Below are positions 36,017-44,206 of a DNA stretch of 64,000 bases, in pieces. Under the pieces are notes generated by a model. The model did not search any database, was not told the origin of the DNA, and saw only the letters and a program-made list of their open reading frames with translations. How positions within the stretch are numbered: the stretch's first letter is position 1; each line of letters begins with the position of its first letter. The position numbers were made by a program, and so were the translations under genes. This stretch comes from Levilactobacillus mulengensis (lineage in GTDB: Bacteria > Bacillota > Bacilli > Lactobacillales > Lactobacillaceae), in contig NZ_RHNW01000005.1 in assembly GCF_003946045.1 (NCBI RefSeq), forward strand, positions 1 through 64,000, in the 5' to 3' direction.

Positions 36017-39000
36017 TTACTTCAGTTTGCTTTGCCGTTTCCTCTGACGCCAATGCCACCAATCGACTTCACCAGCTAAACCGATGAGTCCGACCACCGT
36101 CAGCATCCAGCCGAGCTTGAGCCCCGGCGTTTGGTACGTTAACTTGATTCGGTGCGTCCCGCTAGGCAGCCGAGCGCCAACAAAACCGTCGTTGACCACC
36201 AACGTCTGGGTTGACCGACCATCGACCGTCAGCTGCCAGCCCGTTGAGTACGGAACCGACGTTGTCATGACACTGGTCTGGCGCGTTGTCAGGTCCCCGG
36301 TGATTTGATTGTTCGTGACCCGCGCATGCTGCAGGCCCCGCCGTTGAACGCGATGAACCTGTTGATTATAAGCTTTGCCAAATGGGACGGCAATCAACCG
36401 TGCCGATTTGAAATTGATCTGCTTCGTCGCGTTAAAGGTCACGTCAACCGTCTTGCGGAGCTGGCGCGAATACCCCAGGTTCAACAGCACATGCTGCTTG
36501 GGCTCGTAGTCGGACAGGTTATCGATGCCAAATTGGGAGAACGTCTTGGCCGCGTTACGCGTTTTCGCCGTGACCCAGTAATCACCCAGGTCAGGTGTCC
36601 GCGTGGCGGCGCGCCAGGCATTCAGTTTGGTCAGCGCCGAGCGCGGTGTGGCGCCCAGCACGCTGGTGTTGTCTTGTGCCTGGAGCTGACCGGCCGTGGT
36701 CAATTGCTCAGAGGTGATACCGTTGAGTTCCAAATACAGCTCAGTCCCCTGCGCCCGCTTTGGCCGGTTCAGCGTCAACGTGTAGCTAAGTGGATTGTCC
36801 TGTGCATCACTAGTTAATTGGTGCAGGCCCGTGGCATTCGCCGTGGTTGTTTGCTTTAAAATTGTCTGATTCTTCGTCAACACGCGGTTCAACGCCTGCC
36901 GGTTCTGCTTCAGTGCGACCATTGGCCCATACTGCCGCATATCTTGCTTGCTGATCAAGCCATTCTCATCCACGGCCAGCTTGGGCGCTTTCAGCGTGCT
37001 GCCAAACATATCCTGTTGCTTCTCGTTAAGTCCGGCCTTGATCCCCGCTTGCCCCTGTTTCAGGCGATACTGGACGACCTTGTTGGTGCTGTCGATCACC
37101 GGCACGGCATTGGGCGTGACCGTGTACCCCAGCGTCCGCTTAGGCGACTGGTAATCCACTGTCTTCACACCCTTAACCGCAGTTGGCGTGACGGCGCCCT
37201 GTGTCAAACTCCGTTCCCGGTCGACGCCACTAAGCTGATGCCAAGCCGCGGTTGTTAGGGCGTGCGGTTGCGTGTAGACCAACGGGAAAGCCAGTTTAGT
37301 CGTCAACACCTGGGTGCCCACCCCATTGGATAACGCGTAGACCGGTTTCTCGGTGAAGACCTTCTTCTGTGCGTGATAACCATACGGTAAGGCCTGGTGC
37401 GCGGCCACCTGATCCTCGCGAGCAAAGAGATACTTGACCCCCAGCAGCTGGTTCAGTGTGGTCCGGCTATCCCCCTGTCCAATCGGCGCGTTCATTGCGT
37501 ACTCCGAGTTCTGCAGGTCGCGGCTAAACTGCCCCACGTAGCCATTTTGGACGGAAAAATACGACATTGTGCCGTGGAGGCCGTGGGTCATGGTCATATT
37601 GTTGCCGACCGTGCGAAAGAGATTAAAGTTCCGCGTGGCATCGACCCGACTGAACGTCGATGCCTTTTGGGCCACCGTTTGGGCACCATCAAAGTAATCC
37701 TGAATGTAGTGGGTCGCATCGCCCCGCCGAAGTTCCTGGGTCGCCTGGACCCCCGCGTTCGGGTCGTAATAGCCCCAGGCGTTATTGACCAAATTGAGAC
37801 CAACCAGCGTCCAAACCAAGCCCAGCGTGACGCGAGCTGGCGCATTGGCCACAAGAATCGCCGTTAACGCCAGTAGGAGGCCGTAGGTAATTAGGTCGCG
37901 GCCAGGATTGCTAAAGACCAAGCCATTACCGAGGTAAACCAGCGCCAGCAGGCCAGCCGCACTGCCCGCCAACCACCAGCGGTCCCGGTTAGTCAGGGTC
38001 GGCAGCTGGTCGGCTAACGTCATGGTCGCCAATCCGACTGGCACGGCTGCCAGCAGGATCCAGCGGTTCGATGGCGTCGACAGCACGTTGAAGACCGCGG
38101 CCACGGCCGGAAACAGCAAGCCGATGGCTACGGCAACGAGCGTCCCCGCAACCCATTTATGCTGCCGCCAATGAACCAGCGTATAGACACAGCCGAAGAA
38201 GGAAATGCCGCTCAACCCCAGCACGCTCCAATAATCTAGCGTATTCCCGGTCGTCAGGACGGCGTTACCTAATTTCAAATAGTAATCAATCGGATAGAGC
38301 CACAGGCCGTTGGCAAAAATTGAGCCGGTCCGCGTGGAATTGAGCATCATTAAAAGTGAGGGAACTAGCAACACGCCAGAAACTAAGATACCCAGCCCGG
38401 CGGCGGCCAAGAAACGCCCAATGACCACCGGCAATTTCACAGCCAGCGTCCCCTGTTGCTTGACGTGCAGGTAGCGAATCACCGCGTAAATCAGACTCCC
38501 CAGTCCCAAAATATAGGCAAAGTAAAAATTACTGAGGATCGTCACCCCGGTCATCAACGCCAGCAGCCCCCACCCCTTACCGTGAAGGATCCGGTCGATG
38601 CCAACGAATAATAGAGGCAGCCAGATCATGGGCAAGAGGAAGAAGGGGTGATGGACACCCACCATCAGCGAATAGCCGGTAAAGGCATACGTGACGGCCC
38701 CCAACAGACGACTGCTGGGCTTAAACACGTATCGTTTGGCCAGTGCTAGGAAGGCTAGTCCGGTGGCGTAGAGCCGCAAAATAATGGCCCAGCCGAACCC
38801 CGCCTCTAAAAATTTCGTTGGCAGTAGCGCTAGCACGTAGGCAAACGGGTCGCCGAGAACGTAATAGGCCAGCGTTGTCAGTTTGTCGGCCCCCAGCCCC
38901 ATCGTCCAGGACCAACCAGCTAGCCCGCCGACCCCCTCTTTAGTCAGTAGGCGGTGCAGCTCTAAAATGACGGGATAGTGTTGCGTCACCCCGTCCATGT

Positions 39001-39115
39001 ACCAGATCATGGTGCGATTGGCCAGGCCAAACACGCCAAACCCCAATGCCGCAATCACCGTAAACGCTAAGGTGTAAAGCCCCCACAGCGGCCACTGGCG
39101 GTGTCCGATTTTCAT
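36017..39115 (-). CDS. YfhO-family membrane glycosyltransferase-like protein
   Basis: A 1032-residue protein with an N-terminal hydrophobic half (about 12-13 helices, residues 10-430), a large extracellular part (about 440-1000) and a last helix followed by a very basic tail (RQRKRQSK). The early WYMDGVTQHYPV segment and the GYSLMVGVHHPFFLLPMIWLPL region are typical of YfhO, a GT-C-like family implicated in sugar decoration of teichoic or lipoteichoic acid. GGAGGG lies 7 bases before the ATG. It is monocistronic. Confidence 0.88.
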   Translation of the reverse strand: MKIGHRQWPLWGLYTLAFTVIAALGFGVFGLANRTMIWYMDGVTQHYPVILELHRLLTKEGVGGLAGWSWTMGLGADKLTTLAYYVLGDPFAYVLALLPTKFLEAGFGWAIILRLYATGLAFLALAKRYVFKPSSRLLGAVTYAFTGYSLMVGVHHPFFLLPMIWLPLLFVGIDRILHGKGWGLLALMTGVTILSNFYFAYILGLGSLIYAVIRYLHVKQQGTLAVKLPVVIGRFLAAAGLGILVSGVLLVPSLLMMLNSTRTGSIFANGLWLYPIDYYLKLGNAVLTTGNTLDYWSVLGLSGISFFGCVYTLVHWRQHKWVAGTLVAVAIGLLFPAVAAVFNVLSTPSNRWILLAAVPVGLATMTLADQLPTLTNRDRWWLAGSAAGLLALVYLGNGLVFSNPGRDLITYGLLLALTAILVANAPARVTLGLVWTLVGLNLVNNAWGYYDPNAGVQATQELRRGDATHYIQDYFDGAQTVAQKASTFSRVDATRNFNLFRTVGNNMTMTHGLHGTMSYFSVQNGYVGQFSRDLQNSEYAMNAPIGQGDSRTTLNQLLGVKYLFAREDQVAAHQALPYGYHAQKKVFTEKPVYALSNGVGTQVLTTKLAFPLVYTQPHALTTAAWHQLSGVDRERSLTQGAVTPTAVKGVKTVDYQSPKRTLGYTVTPNAVPVIDSTNKVVQYRLKQGQAGIKAGLNEKQQDMFGSTLKAPKLAVDENGLISKQDMRQYGPMVALKQNRQALNRVLTKNQTILKQTTTANATGLHQLTSDAQDNPLSYTLTLNRPKRAQGTELYLELNGITSEQLTTAGQLQAQDNTSVLGATPRSALTKLNAWRAATRTPDLGDYWVTAKTRNAAKTFSQFGIDNLSDYEPKQHVLLNLGYSRQLRKTVDVTFNATKQINFKSARLIAVPFGKAYNQQVHRVQRRGLQHARVTNNQITGDLTTRQTSVMTTSVPYSTGWQLTVDGRSTQTLVVNDGFVGARLPSGTHRIKLTYQTPGLKLGWMLTVVGLIGLAGEVDWWHWRQRKRQSKLK

Positions 39116-39413
39116 TTCGTTCCCTCCGTTTTCATTTGGTTACTGGTCTGATCCGTCCCCTGTCTGCCGACTAATTCGGACCAACCAACAAATTATCATT
39201 TTTTTGATTACAATTAAAATGTCACTTCCAAAGACGCCGACCACAATCTTAAATGGCGTCAGTGTTAGCTAAGTTAACCTCAATTTTTGCAAGAAAACCG
39301 CTCCGTGTCAATGATTCTCGCCAGACGATACCCGATTGTAATGTTTCACATGGAACATTTTGCTAAAACCACCCTTTTGCTGGGAACGCCAGCGTCCGTT
39401 AACTGGTCCACAC
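39116..39413. other. Intergenic region upstream of the YfhO-like gene
   Basis: No gene is visible; the segment holds a parS-like site at 39342-39357 and AT-rich promoter-like DNA near 39200. Confidence 0.4.
39342..39357. other. parS-like ParB-binding site 3
   Basis: TGTTTCACATGGAACA; the complement TGTTCCATGTGAAACA differs at one base from the Bacillus parS TGTTCCACGTGAAACA. Confidence 0.75.
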
Positions 39414-39452
39414 AAAAGGTCGCCACGAGCTTGGAAACTGCTCATGGCGACC
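39414..39452 (-). terminator. Terminator after the DUF2207-like gene
   Basis: GGTCGCCA-GAGC and GCTC-TGGCGACC arms (39418-39430, 39440-39452) with one mismatch, followed on the minus strand by TTTT. Confidence 0.75.
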
Positions 39453-39487
39453 GAGGTCTAACGATTTTTTGTTGTAGGCGACCGGCC

Positions 39488-41314
39488 TTAGAACGCGCCA
39501 CCGCCGGAACCGCCACCAAATCCGCCCGAACTACCGCCGGAGAACCCCCCGGAGCCACCAGATGTGGAACTCAGGTCGTTCGATGTTTTAATCGAGCCGG
39601 CAACACTACTGCCAATCGCATCGCCCAACGGTTGCCCCGTGACGTTAGCGAAGTACAGTGGATAGAAATCGATAAAGCTGGCCTCTACTTCTGCCCGGCC
39701 AAAATCAATTTCCAGTTTCCGAGCAACTTGCTTGGCTAATCCAAAGGCCGCGGCGTACGGCAGGATTTGTTCCCACAAGATCAAATCACCAATCTTAGCC
39801 GTGTTAAAGTGGCCAATGTCCTTGAGCATCCGCCGAAAGCCTTGGATTTCGTTGACCAAAATCAGGCCTTCTGTGTTGTTGCGGTCGATGCGACGCCGTT
39901 GAACCAAGGCGTAACTCCAGACGCCAATCAGCAAGATCACGCCGCCACCCGCGGTCAGGGCAAACTCGTCGATCCCCATGACCCAGGCGAAAATGACCAA
40001 CGCGATAACCAGCGCACTGATGCCCGCTGCCAACCAGACTAACCGTTGGCGCAAGGTGATGTTCGCGTCATCCTGGTATTGGTCGGTTTGCTCGTCGATG
40101 CCCGTTTGCCAGTGTTCAAACCACTTACCGACCTTCCCCTTCTTATCCTTCTTCGCAAATGCATTGAGCTCTTTTAACGTGAAGCTGTCGTTGGCACCCA
40201 GGCGAACGAAACATTTCTGCAAGAAATAATTGTCCACGGTCCCCGTCTTGGTGATCCGGACGGTGTCCCGTCGGCCAGCCTTCACCGTTTCCACTTTGAG
40301 CTGGTGATTGCCCGCCGCCATCATGATGTCCCCCGTTAATGCATTGGTATTTGGCCACCGCGCATCAACTAGCGATTCCGCCAAGGCTGGTGTCACGCGA
40401 GGAACGTCGAAGAAGTGGTCGACTGGAATCGGCCGCGAATAGACGTTGGCCGGATGGCGTTTCAGCCACCACCAGGACCCACCGAGGGTCGCCACCAACG
40501 CCACGAGTAAGCCCACGTAGCCACCGTAAACGAGCCGGCGCCGACTCTTTCGTTGGGCATTGGCATCCGCGACCAAGGCGGCTTCCTGCCGTTGGACCGC
40601 GGCTTTACGATTTTTCGCGACGCGGTTGGGGTTGGTCGCCGTCACGCTGGTTGGAAAGAGCAGGTGACTCTCAATAAAGCTGTTTGAAGGATTATTGGCC
40701 ACCGTCATCGTCACGGTCCCGGCCGCGCGATTGACCTGCGTGTGGCCGTCTAAAGGCCCGTGCGTCCAGCCCTGCAGCTGGGTGATGTTTTTCGCTGGTA
40801 ACTGAATCGTGACCTTCACGTTGGTCAGCGGTACCTCCCAGCCTCCCCCAATGACGCGCCAATTGAGCTGAGCGGTGTCGCGGTAGTTCGTGATGACACC
40901 ACGCAAGTGAAATTTATACGTGACTTTCAGCCGATTACCCGCATGTACTGACCGGTACAGCTTGGCCTTGAGCCGCTTAGAGGTCTGCGTCAGCTGATAA
41001 GTATTGTCTTGTTGATTGCTGGCTGGCTTGGCCGTCACGACCTTGCCACCATTGAGTTGCGTCTGCACCTCGGTGAGTTTGCCGCCCCGAATGCCCCGCA
41101 GATCCTGCACGTTAAAAACCCCGTGAAAGTCCGAATTAAAGTGGTACGTCAGCGTTTCCGTGACGTTGGCATCCCCATTTTTCAAGACAGTCACGTGCAC
41201 GTTAAATGGTTGAATCTTATAGCTGGCTGAAGCGGTCACGGGCGTACTGCCCCACACCAATAGCAGGGTCAGCACTGCCACTAAGCTCCAAATCAGTCCC
41301 GTTCCCTTTCGCAT
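39488..41314 (-). CDS. DUF2207-type membrane protein with Gly/Ser-rich tail
   Basis: A 608-residue protein. A signal peptide (about residues 1-30) precedes an extracellular beta-rich domain (YKIQPFNVHVTVLKNGDANVTETLTYHF-like start, to about 235). A helix follows near 265, two more near 425-475, and cytoplasmic segments lie between. The end is a low-complexity tail of Gly, Ser and Phe (GGSGGFSGGSSGG) typical of DUF2207 proteins. ATG at 41314 lies 7 bases after CGGGGGA; the frame extends to 41416. Function unknown. Confidence 0.85.
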   Translation of the reverse strand: MRKGTGLIWSLVAVLTLLLVWGSTPVTASASYKIQPFNVHVTVLKNGDANVTETLTYHFNSDFHGVFNVQDLRGIRGGKLTEVQTQLNGGKVVTAKPASNQQDNTYQLTQTSKRLKAKLYRSVHAGNRLKVTYKFHLRGVITNYRDTAQLNWRVIGGGWEVPLTNVKVTIQLPAKNITQLQGWTHGPLDGHTQVNRAAGTVTMTVANNPSNSFIESHLLFPTSVTATNPNRVAKNRKAAVQRQEAALVADANAQRKSRRRLVYGGYVGLLVALVATLGGSWWWLKRHPANVYSRPIPVDHFFDVPRVTPALAESLVDARWPNTNALTGDIMMAAGNHQLKVETVKAGRRDTVRITKTGTVDNYFLQKCFVRLGANDSFTLKELNAFAKKDKKGKVGKWFEHWQTGIDEQTDQYQDDANITLRQRLVWLAAGISALVIALVIFAWVMGIDEFALTAGGGVILLIGVWSYALVQRRRIDRNNTEGLILVNEIQGFRRMLKDIGHFNTAKIGDLILWEQILPYAAAFGLAKQVARKLEIDFGRAEVEASFIDFYPLYFANVTGQPLGDAIGSSVAGSIKTSNDLSSTSGGSGGFSGGSSGGFGGGSGGGAF

Positions 41315-41488
41315 GTTCATTCCCCCGTTTCCCCGTATTTGTTTTAGTGTAGCATATTGCCCTCGAGGTGGGTATTCGTTGGCCAAGAAACTTCGGGCTA
41401 GCCAGTCGGTTTCCACTAATGGCTTGGACTACGCGAAGATTCCTTTCTACAACTAATAACCCAGTAACACGATTGTCGTCATCTTTGA

Positions 41489-41582
41489 TTGCTATTTACT
41501 GGTTAGCCAGATACTATAATGGAGGGAAAAGAATTCAGCACACCAAACACCCCAACGATTGCACTCGTTGGGGTGTTTTTTT
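41489..41582 (+). ncRNA. Antitoxin RNA remnant of a degenerate Fst-type module
   Basis: TTGCTA (41489-41494), 17 bases, TACTAT (41512-41517) would start an RNA near 41524 that ends at a perfect 11-bp terminator (41548-41558 with 41565-41575, then a T run). The layout copies the module at 41690-41783. The toxin frame opposite it is broken. Confidence 0.55.
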
Positions 41583-41616
41583 AGTTCTAAAAGCGAACTG
41601 GTGGGCTAAGGAACAC

Positions 41617-41649
41617 TTACTTCCGATATTTACGACTTAACCAATCCGC
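41617..41649 (-). pseudogene. Fragment of an Fst-like toxin gene
   Basis: The minus strand encodes ADWLSRKYRK and a stop, matching the C-terminus ADWLSRRHRK of the toxin at 41825. Upstream sequence is shortened and out of frame, so no full toxin is made. Confidence 0.6.
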
Positions 41650-41689
41650 ACAACTAATAACCCCATAACACGATTGCTGTTGTCTTTGA

Positions 41690-41783
41690 TTGCTATTTCA
41701 ACACCATCCTTGTATCATGTATTTGAAAGCATTCAACAAACACGCCAAACACCCCAACGATTGCAGTCGTTGAGGTGTTTTTT
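41690..41783 (+). ncRNA. Antitoxin RNA of the intact Fst-type module
   Basis: TTGCTA (41690-41695), exactly 17 bases, TATCAT (41713-41718) predict an RNA starting near 41725 and ending at the terminator 41750-41783, about 60 bases. Its first 15 bases (41725-41739, GAAAGCATTCAACAA) repeat 41897-41911 with one mismatch, so the RNA is complementary to the toxin start region. This is the arrangement of RNA II in the Enterococcus par/fst system. Confidence 0.65.
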
Positions 41784-41824
41784 AGTTTTAAGCTACAAAA
41801 CTGGCGAGCTAAAAATCGAAAAAA

Positions 41825-41911
41825 TTATTTCCGATGTCTGCGACTTAGCCAATCGGCAAACCAAGCGACCAGTAATCCCACCGCCAGTGGAAATAAGAAA
41901 GCATCCAACAA
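41825..41911 (-). CDS. Fst-family type I toxin
   Basis: A 28-residue single-helix peptide with the Fst pattern P-x-x-V-G-L...F-x-x-W-L-x-x-R: FPLAVGLLVAWFADWLSRR followed by HRK. Fst toxins insert in the cell membrane and are silenced by a small antisense RNA. TTG at 41911 is preferred because GAGGAG lies 8 bases upstream; GTG at 41920 is in frame but abuts the ribosome site. The gene reads towards the antitoxin RNA and they share a terminator region. Sequence pattern and RNA layout agree; activity is inferred. Confidence 0.7.
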   Translation of the reverse strand: MLDAFLFPLAVGLLVAWFADWLSRRHRK

Positions 41912-42021
41912 GTTGCTCACTCCTCTCAATCGTCACCTAAATCGACGACTTCTTTAGAATACAGGAGTGACACCCATTCACCGCCTAGTCTGTCTCGCTT
42001 TCGTACCCACCGGCTTAATAG

Positions 42022-42110
42022 CCCGCCAACTCAACCAATCGCCCGGTAATCCGATTGTGAAGCACTTTGATTGTGTTTCCCACCTTGCTCAATTACTATT
42101 AAGCCTGTAG
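42022..42110 (-). pseudogene. Possible further Fst-like module remnant
   Basis: The minus strand reads GGATTACCGGGCGATTGG, resembling the VGLL...ADWL codons of the intact toxin with internal loss, next to a TTTGATTG segment like that ahead of the other antitoxin promoters. No open frame remains. Bases 42110-42257 hold nothing I recognise. Confidence 0.35.
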
Positions 42111-42257
42111 ATGGGCGTTACCAACCAGCACCCACCTATGGATTGCATTGGCACCCCTAACTAGTCAAACCAATCCAGTACCTTCAGTCAAGAATTAAGA
42201 AACACATGCATTTGCCAGGCCCCGACGACACGCCTCGCTGGGGTCTATTTTTGTGCA

Positions 42258-42305
42258 GAAAAATAGGCGAGCCTTCCGGTATTGGCCGGAAAGGGTCGCC
42301 TATTA
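42258..42305 (-). terminator. Terminator at the end of the arabinoxylan locus
   Basis: AATAGGCGA-CCTTCCGG and CCGGAAAGG-TCGCCTATT arms with T run on the minus strand. Confidence 0.85.
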
Positions 42306-42312
42306 GATATTC

Positions 42313-43863
42313 CTAAAAACTATCACTCACCGTAATCGACCGGACTTCAGCGGTTCCTTGACCCTCTGGCCCGTAGCAATAAACGCCATCCACACAGCCC
42401 ACAAAGCCACCAGCGACCTCGGTGCTTAGGAAACTCGTTGCCATCTGAGTCGCTAGCCAACGATAATTGCCGATGGCCTCGTCAAAGTACCCAAATGACA
42501 GCTTCTGACCGTGCTGTTTGAGAATCAGTTTCTTCGGCATCTCTGGACAGGTGATCGTTTCAACGACGGTCTCCTGATCATCCAGATGCTTCGTCACCGT
42601 CAACGCAAATTGCCCGTCAACTTCACCGATCATAAATGTCACAAAGTGCGTATGACTCTGATAAACCGCCAGGCCCACCTGACTGTTCGGGATGACGACC
42701 TCGCCAAAGGCCACTTCAAAGGTCCCCGTCATGGTGCTTTGCCGAATCCCCAAGAATGTTGGCGAGTCCATGGTTGCCAACGACTTCGGGGAAGAAACTA
42801 GCTTCAACACCTGTTTTTGCTGGTCCAAAACGTAGTGGTCGCGGTAAGGATTACGTAGATATAGCGTCCGTAAATCTGCTTTATCCGTTTCAAAAGTCAG
42901 TTTATTCGCTAATTGTGGAACTGTCTGGCTAGGAAGATTCAGTTCTCCGTGTGTTGCCAGGCGACCGAGGCCGGGATTCAAAACCGGCCAGCCATCCTCC
43001 CATTGGACCTGACCCAGGAACGTTTCCCGGCCCAGATTGACATAGCCCTCACACTGTCTACTACCGAGGCACACAAAGTACCAGTCGCCCGTATAAGCCT
43101 GAACAAAGTCGCCATGGCCAACGTTTTTAACCGGGAAGTCTTTGCCCAAGAAACGATGTGTGAGAATGGGATTATCCAAATCCCCTTCGTAGGGCCCGAA
43201 GATATTTTTACTTCTGGCAACCGTCATCGCGTGCTGGTGCGACGTCCCCGCCTCTGCTATCAGTAGGTAGAAGTAATCGCCCCGGTGATACAGGTGCGGA
43301 CCTTCTGGCCAAACAACGTTCCGTAAGGCCCCTTGCCAAACCGGCGTCGTGTCCCCAATTTGACCCGTTTCCAAATCATATTCAGCAACGTAAATTTCCT
43401 TATCTCCAGGATACTTTGGCCCAGCTGAATTGTCATGCGTCGCGGCAAAGTAGCATTTGCCCTGATAGAAGAACAAACTCGGATCAATCCCATCGGCCGC
43501 ATCAATAAAACGCGGTTCAGACCATGGCCCTCGTGGGTCTTGGGCTGTGACAACAAACATGCCACCACGGTTCTTCGTCGTTTCATGGTCTGCGATAATG
43601 TAGTAGGTTCCTTGATTATAGCGAATCGTGGGGGCATAGATGCCCTCGTAATCATCATTTCCCCGCAGACTCACCTGCGAATCCCGATTCAAGGCATTGC
43701 CGATCTGTTCCCAATGAACTAAATCTCGACTATGAAAGACTGGAATCCCTGGGAAATAAGAGAACGTGGAATTGACCAAATAGAAGTCCTGCCCCACCGC
43801 ACAAATTGAGGGGTCCGGATAAAATCCATGTAAAACGGGATTTTCATACTGTACATTTGCCAT
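42313..43863 (-). CDS. GH43 beta-xylosidase / alpha-L-arabinofuranosidase
   Basis: A 516-residue glycoside hydrolase family 43 enzyme without signal peptide, so acting on imported oligosaccharides. The five-bladed propeller (about 1-320) holds the general base Asp17 (FYPDPS), the pKa-modulating Asp (DGIDPSLF) and the general acid Glu (VWPEGPHLY). A C-terminal beta-sandwich (about 325-516) is as in XynB-type enzymes. AGGTGGCG lies 6-7 bases before the ATG. It is last in the locus and separated from the preceding GH43 gene by a terminator, so it may have its own promoter. Confidence 0.92.
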   Translation of the reverse strand: MANVQYENPVLHGFYPDPSICAVGQDFYLVNSTFSYFPGIPVFHSRDLVHWEQIGNALNRDSQVSLRGNDDYEGIYAPTIRYNQGTYYIIADHETTKNRGGMFVVTAQDPRGPWSEPRFIDAADGIDPSLFFYQGKCYFAATHDNSAGPKYPGDKEIYVAEYDLETGQIGDTTPVWQGALRNVVWPEGPHLYHRGDYFYLLIAEAGTSHQHAMTVARSKNIFGPYEGDLDNPILTHRFLGKDFPVKNVGHGDFVQAYTGDWYFVCLGSRQCEGYVNLGRETFLGQVQWEDGWPVLNPGLGRLATHGELNLPSQTVPQLANKLTFETDKADLRTLYLRNPYRDHYVLDQQKQVLKLVSSPKSLATMDSPTFLGIRQSTMTGTFEVAFGEVVIPNSQVGLAVYQSHTHFVTFMIGEVDGQFALTVTKHLDDQETVVETITCPEMPKKLILKQHGQKLSFGYFDEAIGNYRWLATQMATSFLSTEVAGGFVGCVDGVYCYGPEGQGTAEVRSITVSDSF

Positions 43864-44206
43864 TATTTACGCCACCTAGTTTTATTTTCAAACATCTAAT
43901 AACCTCAATACCTGCCATTTACCCACAAAAATAGACGACCCTTCCGGCAAGAACCGAAAAGTGTCGTCTATTTACACATACAGTCTAATTTGCTACGCGG
44001 GTGCCCCGCCAGCTGACCAGTTTCCCGGCCTCAATCCAGCCAACGGTGACAAAACCACTTGAGCGGGTCCATCATACACCCACCACTAATTTCCGCCAAT
44101 TAATCTGCTTAACGACATATTCAGTCACCCATTGGGCAAATCGTGACCCTAGATTGATAACCCGGCCAGACAAACTCTCCACACATATAGTGCCTGAGAA
44201 AATCGT
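43864..44206. other. Intergenic region between two GH43 genes
   Basis: It contains the terminator at 43926-43973 and a weak minus-strand promoter (TTGAGG, 17 bases, ATAAAA) near 43880-43910. The short open frames at 43980-44206 have no ribosome site and are not called. Confidence 0.4.
43926..43973 (-). terminator. Terminator after the second GH43 gene
   Basis: AAATAGACGAC and GTCGTCTATTT arms around an imperfect TTCCGG/CCGAA inner stem, followed by TTTTTG on the minus strand. Confidence 0.85.

Noticed and set aside
41540-41785. CRISPR-like repeat pair
   Set aside because: The two similar CACCCCAACGA segments are hairpin terminators of two RNA units, not direct repeats with spacers.
41368-41957. 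Open frames of 60-90 codons on the plus strand
   Set aside because: They run across duplicated promoters and terminators of the antitoxin RNAs, have no ribosome sites and share no family; the RNA modules explain the sequence.
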